Assembly (NCBI RefSeq): GCF_014356525.2
Contig: NC_052510.1
Location: 21,649,483 to 21,713,482 of the forward strand
Length of the DNA: 64,000 nucleotides
Direction of reading: 5' to 3'
Origin: Nilaparvata lugens
Taxonomy: Eukaryota; Arthropoda; Insecta; Hemiptera; Delphacidae
Part shown: piece by piece, positions 56,966 to 64,000 of the stretch
Layout: every line of letters begins with the position of its first letter
Numbering within the stretch: the first letter of the stretch is position 1
Notes under the pieces: model-generated
The model's database searches: none
The model's input: the letters and a program-made list of their open reading frames with translations, nothing else
Told to the model about the DNA's origin: nothing
Program-made: the position numbers and the translations under genes

Positions 56966-57339
56966 GGATGATTTGACAGAAGGTTCCCATTGGCCATCTT
57001 GGATCATCTTGGCTATCTTGGCCACCATTTCGAAATCAAATTCATTTTTTTGAGTAGAAGTTGGTAATATGATACATGTTTTGATACAGAATTTAAAGAC
57101 AAAATGAATGGCGAAGACTGCACATCAATATATCAGTTTCAAAGATTAAGAGATATTCGTAAATCATACAGAAATTGAATAAATGAGAACAGTAAAAATC
57201 TTACGGATTGAACTTTCCTATTAAAAGTATTCAGATGCCAATTTTATTGTTTTCTTTTTTTTGGATTTTCGATCTACTCATTCATTTAATTATTGTATTA
57301 TTTAATGATATACTCGCAATCGGCAGATGGCTTCGCCCA

Positions 57340-57548
57340 CCTGGGTAGTTCAGGTAGTAGGTATATAGTAGGGTAGTTCAGGAAGTAGGTAGTAGGGTAG
57401 TTCAGGTAGGGTGGTTCAGGTGAGGTGGTGTGGGTGAAGAAGGTTTTCAGAGTGGTTTAGGTAGGGTAGATTAGAAAGGGTGGTTTATATAGAGTAGGTT
57501 AGGTGGAGTATGTTAGATAAGGTAGGTTAGGTAGGGTAGGTTAGGAAA
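57340..57548 (+). repeat. Degenerate G-rich tandem tract (ggtag/ggtta words)
   Basis: Roughly 200 bases of gggtagttcaggtag, ggtaggttaggt and tggtttaggtag variants, C-poor on this strand. The last part (57,500-57,545) contains ggttagg units close to the TTAGG telomere repeat. No fixed period could be assigned. Confidence 0.65.
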
Positions 57549-57549
57549 T

Positions 57550-58440
57550 TTGGTTTGAATTTGTATAAAAAAGCTTCTAATAAATTTTTGTGGGAAGCAA
57601 ATTTGATTGTCTCCCAAATATTTGGGGGGGGGGGCAGGGCTGCTAGTGGGCAGAGTTTTCAAGGTCTGGAAGTTTTCCCATATAGCCTCCAGTGTACTAT
57701 GCAACAAATTCGGTGTTCACTCTTCACAGGGAACTCATAGAGAAATTTGTCTGAGAAATTTGGAAAACTTAAAATTTCCGATGAAAACGACCCTTCCTGG
57801 ATTGCCTTTTGAATTTGGTTGAAATTTAGCTATGACTTTAAACTTTGCGAGCTGAACAAAAAAGCTTTCTATACATTTTTCATGGGAATCAAATTTAAAT
57901 ATGTCTTGAATATTTGGGGGGCCCAGGCAGTGGCGTAACTAGTCTGACTGCACATCAATGCTAGTATTTCTTTGCGCTTCTTGTACCAAATATTTGGGGG
58001 AGGGGACCAGAATAAGGGATGACAGGGGGCAGAATTTTCAAGGTCTGAAGGTTTTCTAGTAGCCTTCAGTGTTCTATGCAACAGATTCGGTGTTCACTTT
58101 TCACAGGGAATTCATAGTTTTTGGCTGAACATTTTTCAAATTTGGAAAAACTTCAAATTTCCGATGAAAACTTCCTTTCCTGGGTCGCCATTTGAATTTG
58201 GTCTGATCAACCATGGATATAGACTTATCTCCGGGAGCTAAACAAAAAAGCTTGTATCGAATTTACTGTGCGAGGCTGATTTAAATGTGTCGAAACATTT
58301 TTGGGTGGCTCTAGGGGTGCCAGCTAGGAGGGTCATATTCTCTTGATTTCGGGGTTTTCCTGTAGCCTCCAGTGTGTTCTCTAACTGATTTTAAGGTGGG
58401 TTTTCCAAGACAAAAACTTGTATTGGCTGTGAGTTTTTTT
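57550..58440 (+). repeat. Three diverged tandem units of about 295-390 bp
   Basis: The anchor (t/a)aaaaaagctt recurs at about 57,567, 57,860 and 58,247. Each unit has atttggggg(n), gtctgg/gaag-gttttc, agcct(c/t)cagtgt, attcggtgttcac and atttccgatgaaaac blocks in the same order. The second unit is longer by an insert of about 80 bases after 57,918. Units are about 75-85% alike. No coding evidence. Confidence 0.75.
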
Positions 58441-58536
58441 TCCATTTGTAGCTTTAATATGATATAGATGTTTTAAGTGAATACATTTTAAACGGTGTAT
58501 TTGTACCTTATGAATGGCCACCTTTCCATACTAAAA

Positions 58537-58630
58537 ATGAAGTTCGTTTCAAAATGGTGGCTCCAAGATGGTGGACCAGAATTTTGAAGTGACAGAAAAG
58601 TAGTTTTTCTGATTGGAATAGAATCCCCAT
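58537..58630 (+). repeat. Short interspersed repeat segment (second copy)
   Basis: caaaatggtggctccaagat, gacagaaaagtagtttt and agaatccccat match 47,340-47,430 in order and orientation. Confidence 0.5.
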
Positions 58631-58766
58631 GGAAAGATATTATCAAATCATTCTTGTAAAAGAAATATTTAGCTGTTCCCGTGACTCTCACGAATTATTT
58701 ATATACAGACAAGGGCGAAAATTTGTAGACATAACTGCCTTCAGTCCAAAATTGAATTTTACTCAC

Positions 58767-58953
58767 TGTATTTCAGTGCTCTATAATCACCAGTTCCCTT
58801 ATTATATTCTCCAATGTATCGAATTTCTTTTACTTTTGTTCTCCATCCTTGTCCGAAATAATTCACAGAAGATACTTCAACTCCTTCAAAGTATTTTACT
58901 TGCAGGATCTCCTTGATGCTGATCAATTCAGTTACTATTCTGTAAACCTTCAG
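58767..58953 (-). CDS. Exon 1 (first seen here) of the unidentified minus-strand split gene
   Basis: The 187-bp exon has the strongest splice signals in the window: acceptor tttttttctgtttacag and donor gtgagtaaa. It encodes LKVYRIVTELISIKEILQVK, then YFEGVEVSSVNYFGQGWRTK and VKEIRYIGEYNKGTGDYRAL. Phase 0 at the start and 1 at the end, leaving A that joins AG of exon 2. It resembles exon 5 over the first 35 residues (YR-I/V-x-x-E-L/M-I, E-I, V-x-Y, S-x-x-x-x-x-G). Since it begins in phase 0 with no ATG, earlier exons should lie beyond the repeats to the right. Confidence 0.7.
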
Positions 58954-59289
58954 CTGTAAACAGAAAAAAATAAATGTTCCTCAAACAAAAAGCTGTTATA
59001 TTGTACAATCACGTTGAATTTTGTACGATCTATTTCTAGAAAGTGGTTATCAACACCCTTTGTCCATTTGTGCACATCAACTTACGAGTACTTACACTTA
59101 AACAAAACCCTACAGTTGATACAGTGATTCAAAAAGAAACATTCATGATCATATTATTTCATAGAGAACCATTCATTCGAGACGAAATCCACGATACTTA
59201 ATTATGTTTTACTAGAATGCTATGATTTAATAGAGTCGATCATCCATGATCGGGATAGTTATTTTTCTTTTTTCTAAGCTACTCCTATT

Positions 59290-59760
59290 TTTACTCATAG
59301 TAATAGGGCAAGGAAAGTATATTGCTTTCCAAAAAAATAAAGGTACCCAAATTTCTATACGTTTCAAGGTTCCCTGAGTCCAAAAAAGTGGGGTTTGGGT
59401 ATTGATTGGTCTGTATGTGTGTGTGTATGAGTGTATCTGTGTCTGTGCACACGATATATTCTCATCTCCCAATTAACGGAATAACTTGAAATTTGTAACT
59501 TAAGGTCCTTCCCCAATAAGGATCCGACACGAACAATTACGATCAAATGCAATTCAAGATGGCGGATAAAATGGCGTAAATGATGTCAAAAACAGGGGTT
59601 TTCACGATTTTCTCAAAAACGACTCCAACGATTTCGATCAAATTTTTACCTAAAGTTAGTCATTGATAAGCTCTATCAACTCTCACAAGTCCCATATCTG
59701 TAAAAAATTCAGGAGCTCCACCCTATCTGTGCAAAGTTTGATTTTAGATTTCCAATTATG
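59290..59760 (+). repeat. Abundant interspersed repeat with (TG)n slot, copy 3
   Basis: Block order: gcaaggaaagtatattgctttcc, acgtttcaaggttccctgag, a short (TG)n at 59,410-59,445, cttaaggtccttcc, gcaattcaagatggcgg, gattttctcaaaaacgactcc, ctctatcaactctcacaag. The core that is tandemly repeated at 22,806 is present only once here. Confidence 0.85.
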
Positions 59761-60684
59761 AGGCTTCAGATACAATTTAAATGAAAAATTTTAAGTGGAA
59801 GAGATTGAGCATGCAAATCGCTACAATTGATGTCCAGTAACATTTTCATCCAAAATTGAAAAATAACTCGAAATTCGAGAAAATGTGATTATTGAAACTC
59901 AAATTTAATGAGAGAGGCAACTGTTGATTCTAACCGCGTCGTGTGTCTCCAGCATGTGTCTTTCCACAGTAGCTTCCATGGAAGCGCCACCATCAAAATT
60001 TGATAGCATTGCACACTAGAGCCACCACCACGCAGCCACCACTCGACTCATCACTCCAGTTCACTAGTTTGTGCCGAAATTTTTTTTTTCAACATTATAA
60101 CTTCCTCAAGATAAAATTTTATTAGAGTGCTGGTGGTCGTCCCCACCACGTCCTTTGTAATTGGTAATTTTCTTTTGGCTACATTGCCAGCCATGATACC
60201 TATTTTTGAGCCTGATTAGGTCGACTTGGAGACCTGAACAGGAGACCGCTTTTATATTCTGTAGAGTACAGACATGTTTTCTGAGCTTAATTATTTATTG
60301 GCCTGATTGAATAATGTCTTTTCCAGACAGTTTTTTATTCTCTCCTGGAGACTAAAATTATATTATTGGGAATCATTTATCCCATCAGTTTTGAAATCGC
60401 TAATCCGTTTATTAAATTATTAATGGCATAGTTAGTTTCCATTCAGAGCGGTTGACTGCTGCACTTTATTATTATTGTAGGCTATGGATTAGTGACAGTC
60501 GAAAACCCATTTAAGGGTGAGTAATGAATATTTTCTAGTATTGTTGTATTGTCTTTATTCCGATAATTTTAATTTTACTCAATTTTGCAGCCTTACATCT
60601 GAGATTTATGACGATATCCTAATAGTTATACTAAATGGAGTATATTCCTATCCTTTATTTTATTGATACAGTCATTTATATCTC
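59761..60684. other. Unassigned sequence before the terminal LINE
   Basis: No ORF, splice-bounded exon or known repeat was supported. A short ccaccac-rich patch lies at 60,020-60,050. Confidence 0.35.
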
Positions 60685-60941
60685 TCAGTATCGCGTTAGC
60701 TCTCATACAGTGCAGACGTACTCGTAGTGTAGTGTAGTAGAAGTAGTGAGTCAGCAGTTGATTGTTCACGGTATTTAAGTGGAACAAAACATTGCATCAA
60801 ATTTCGGTTAAAATCCGCCGTCTTTATGCAATCGAAGTGACCTACTTTCGCGCGGCCTCCATTTTTCGTTCGCGCTCGCGTTTCCGCGATCGTGAGTGAG
60901 TACGAGGGCTTTTCGAAAAGTATGTTCGCAAATTATTGACT
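60685..60941 (+). promoter_or_regulatory. LINE F internal promoter (Inr + DPE) and 5' UTR
   Basis: TCAGT at 60,685-60,689 fits the arthropod initiator with A60,687 as +1. agacgt at 60,714-60,719 is exactly at +28 to +33 and matches the downstream promoter element consensus. There is no TATA box at -30. Jockey and I-type LINEs are known to use such Inr/DPE promoters located in their own 5' UTR, so this probably marks the true 5' end of the element. The 5' UTR is then about 255 bases and GC-rich towards its end (ttcgcgcggcc). Confidence 0.7.
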
Positions 60942-62452
60942 ATGGCTACGTCAAGTGGAAAATTGTTGAAACTACCCAGTTTTCTTGCCCCGGAGTTTGA
61001 AGAGCAAGAAGACGAGGAAAGCAACATCGAGAACATGGACACCACCAAACCATCAGAGATCCAGTGTTCACCGGATCGTTATATTAAATCAAATAAGCTC
61101 CATTCAGCCGCCGAGCATGCACTCTTCATCGCCTGGAAGGAGTCGGATGAGAAGAGAAAGCAGCTAGAGAAGAGCAACGTAGAACTTCAGCGGAGAATTG
61201 AAGACTTAGAATTGCGATTTCAAAAAATAGAACAGAACATTCAACAACCATGCAGTCCAGCAGTTGCTGAAAACTACTCAACTAATGAGGAGGAGTTGGC
61301 AAAAGAGACTGAGTGGATCAGGGCCCGTAACAAACGTACTACAAAGAAGAGGAAACTAAATAGTACTTTGTCTCCTGAACCAAAGAATGAGCCTACTGGT
61401 AACCATCGTCAGTTGAACAAAATCACCTCATTGCAGAAGAATAAAGGTGAGGAAGTAAAGAACAAGAAGAAAGAAACGCCACCGCCACCAATCATAGTGG
61501 ATGGTATAAAGAGCCTGGAGTCTCTTCATAAAAGTTTGAAAAAAGTGACTTCAGATGAAAAATTTAGAATAAAGCTCTTGAGTAGAGAGACTTTCAAAGT
61601 AAATTAGTAGATTCAGAAACGTACAGAAATATTACAAAAGAATTAATCAACGATGGTTTCAACTGGCACTCGTATGAAAACAAACAGGTGAGACCCATAA
61701 GAGTGATGATAAAAAAACTTCATCACTCCTGTAGTATAGAATCCATAATGGAGGACTTAAAGGCTAAGGGATTGCTAGTGGTAGATGTAGTGAATAAGTT
61801 GAAGTGGAAAACTAAAGAACCATTAGACATGTTCATGGTTTCGTTCAGCGCAGAAGAGAATGTTAAGAAGGTTTTTGAACTTAAACATATTCTGGGTTGC
61901 AGAGTAGAAGTTGAAGCATTGAAGAAAGTTAATCTAATACCTCAATGTAAGCGTTGCCAGGCTTTCAACCACACTCAGGCTTATTGCAACAAGGAGGCCA
62001 GATGTGTGAAGTGCGCTGGAAAACATGCATCAAAGGAGTGTACGAAACCTAGTGAAGCACTACCGAAATGCATTCATTGTGGTGAAGCTCATCCTGCAAG
62101 CTACCGTGGTTGCTCTGTAGCAATTGAGTTACAAAAAATACGTAACTCGAGTAGGGTAGCCAGTAAGAATATAACATCAAAAAATGTTGTCGATTCTCAG
62201 GCTCGGAATGTGGCTAATTCTCAAAGTAGGCCCACTCAACATCAAAGTAGGCCCACAGAAAAGAGAATGACTTTCGCCGAAATCGTATCCAAAGAAAATA
62301 AATCGCAGATGAAGAAAAATGAAGAAGTAAAAGACACCTCACAAATCCTACAGCTCATCTTATCTAAACTTGATAAACAAGAGAAAATAATTTCATCCCT
62401 TCAATCTCGCATCGAGAAATTAGACAATAATAGACAACAAAAACCAAAATGA
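60942..62452 (+). pseudogene. LINE F ORF1 (Gag-like, CCHC knuckles), one frameshift
   Basis: Starts at the ATG 60,942 (MATSSGKLLKLPSFLAPEFE). An acidic N-terminus and a coiled coil (KRKQLEKSNVELQRRIEDLE) precede a basic hinge. Near 61,602 a single-base change puts a stop in frame; the other frame continues VDSETYRNITKELINDGF and RPIRVMIKKLHHSCSIESIM. Three zinc knuckles follow: CKRCQAFNHTQAYC, CVKCAGKHASKEC and CIHCGEAHPASYRGC. This PRE_C2HC-plus-knuckles layout is typical of Jockey-clade ORF1, which packages element RNA. The ORF ends at TGA 62,450, overlapping the ORF2 start. Confidence 0.85.
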
Positions 62453-64000
62453 TTCGTTCACTAAACATAATGGAATGGAACGCAAATGGACTCTTACAAC
62501 GACAACTGGAATTGGAAGCAGTTCTAAACATAGATAATGTAGATATTTGTCTCATTTCTGAGTCTCACTTTACAAAACAGTCCTACATAAAATTTAAAGG
62601 TTACAGGACCTACCACGCCTTACATCCCAACAATGTTGCGAGAGGGGGGAGTTCAATCATAATCAAAGAGAGCATTCAGCATAATGAACACGTTAAATTA
62701 GAAACTGAACGAATTCAATTGATAGGAGTATGTGTGGAAGCAGTTAATTATCGATTTGTAGTTGCAGCTGTCTACTGTCCTCCTCGATATTCATTCAGAA
62801 AAGAAGATCATCTATCAATGTTTGATATGTGGGATTTATCCTTGGCGGTGACTTCAATTCAAAACACATTCATTGGGGATCACGATTAACAACTCATAAG
62901 GGCAAGGTACTTTACGAAGCTGTAAGAGAGTCAAGATGTGAATCTCTTTCAACTGGAAAACCAACTTATTGGCCTACAGATACAAGTAAGATACCTGATC
63001 TCATAGACTTTTTCATAATCAAAAACATTTCAGTAAACTATTTGCAAGTAGAGGAAAGTTTTGATCTCAATTCAGACCACTCTCCAATTATTCTGAAGTT
63101 GAGTGACACTATTTTACAAAAACAAAATAATTATCCCACACTAGTTAATAAGTATACAGATTGGGATGGCTTTCAGCAAGTGTTGGAGGAAAGAATTAAC
63201 CTGAATTCACCATTAACAACTGCAGATCAAATAGATGAGGAGCTGGAAAAATTTGTTACTGATATACAACAGGCAGCCTGGTGTAATACTCCGCAGACTA
63301 GGAAACGAAGAACAGTAGGAAATAATTATCCATTGGAAATAAGAGAAATGATTGCAGAGAAAAGAAGAGCTAGAAGGAGGTGGCAGCATTCACGTTCTCC
63401 TCAAGATAAAAGATTACTGAATACTCTCACACAGGAACTGAAAAGAGAGATACAGTTTATTAAAAATGAATCAATCAACAGTTACTTGAGTAATTTGACA
63501 GGACAAGGCAACACTGATTACTCACTATGGAAGGCTTCTAAGAAAATAAAAACACCCATCCAACAAGTTCCCCCTATTAGGAAACTGAATAGACAATGGG
63601 CCAAGAATAATGAAGAAAAGGCACAGGCATTTGCTGATCATCTTGTGAATGTCTTCCAGCCAAACGTTGCAGCTCAAGAAGATCTAGAAATTGAAGGTAA
63701 CATCATGCAGGAAAATCAAGAACTAATGAATGTCTCAGTAGAAGAAGTGAGAAAGGAAATAAAACTTATGAATGCTAAGAAAACTCCAGGATTTGACCTG
63801 ATAACTGGCTTAGTCCTGAAGCATCTACCAAGGAAAGCACTCATCAAGCTAACAAACATCCTGAATGCTTCATTCAGACTCAGATTTGTACCAGGAGTCT
63901 GGAAAGTAGCTGAAGTTATAATGTTACTCAAGCCAGGAAAAGAACCACATGAAGTAGCTTCATACAGACCAATTTCATTGTTACCTGTGTTATCAAAGTT
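62449..64000 (+). pseudogene. LINE F ORF2 (endonuclease and RT), partial, one frameshift
   Basis: The ATG at 62,449 overlaps the ORF1 stop (ATGA). The endonuclease shows LNIMEWNANGL, ICLISESHF (catalytic Glu), VVAAVYCPPR, then a frameshift near 62,830, FILGGDFNSKHIHWG (62,835) and NSDHSPIIL (63,070). The RT approach has NAKKTPGFDLITG (63,770) and VASYRPISLLPVLSK at the window edge (RT block 2). From about 62,833 to 64,000 the frame is open with no stop. Motif order and wording place it in the Jockey clade. The polymerase active site lies beyond the window. Confidence 0.85.

Noticed and set aside
42100..64000. Endogenous viral sequence or viral envelope/replicase genes
   Set aside because: All reverse transcriptases seen have LINE-type motif order next to APE endonucleases. 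The single membrane-helix block at 54.1-54.3 kb is not enough to call a viral gene.

Overview
The window looks like insect nuclear DNA, most likely from a sap-sucking hemipteran such as a planthopper. It is AT-rich and full of decayed non-LTR retrotransposons, Helitron-type and foldback elements, (TTC)n and (CA)n arrays, and a short CCTAA (TTAGG-type telomeric) tract. The planthopper suggestion rests on my recall of the abundant repeat that begins near 22,430 and recurs near 19,700 and 59,290; I could not check it against a database. There is no bacterial gene organisation, CRISPR array, rRNA or intact tRNA.

The main non-repeat content is a set of eight minus-strand coding segments that look like exons of one large split gene, or of two tandem paralogues. 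In transcription order they are 58,953-58,767, 47,859-47,661, 44,817-44,643, 36,704-36,321, 31,907-31,721, 25,477-25,357, 20,266-20,101 and 112-1 (running off the window). Each is open in one frame and bounded by AG/GT-type signals, and all junction phases can agree (0-1, 1-2, 2-?, 0-0, 0-1, 1-2, 2-0, 0-?). The two 187-bp exons resemble each other in protein sequence and have the same length and phase. I do not recognise the protein. The exons are separated by about 3-20 kb of repeats, so most of the window would be intron.

Layout: 2.8-9.8 kb holds a LINE relic, interrupted by a 2.7-kb TG...CA element and a 415-bp insert with a 12-bp target duplication. 10-19 kb holds a foldback element, Helitron-like elements and two copies of a 550-bp repeat, each next to a (TTC)n array. 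19-25 kb holds the telomere-like tract, a (CA)n array, a tandem array of four 166-bp units and an inverted copy of part of the 2.7-kb element. 25-36 kb holds three exons, Helitron-like pieces, a LINE ORF1/endonuclease fragment and two tandem foldback-like elements. 37-41.8 kb is a near-complete but broken LINE whose ORF1 carries a PHD-like finger. 42-44 kb holds a 460-bp-arm inverted repeat. 44-49.6 kb holds more Helitron-like ends and an RTE-type LINE 5' half. 50-56 kb holds further LINE fragments and a TIR-like element. 57-58.5 kb is tandem repeats. 60.7 kb to the end is a recent Jockey-type LINE with an apparently intact 5' end and promoter; its ORF2 runs out of the window.
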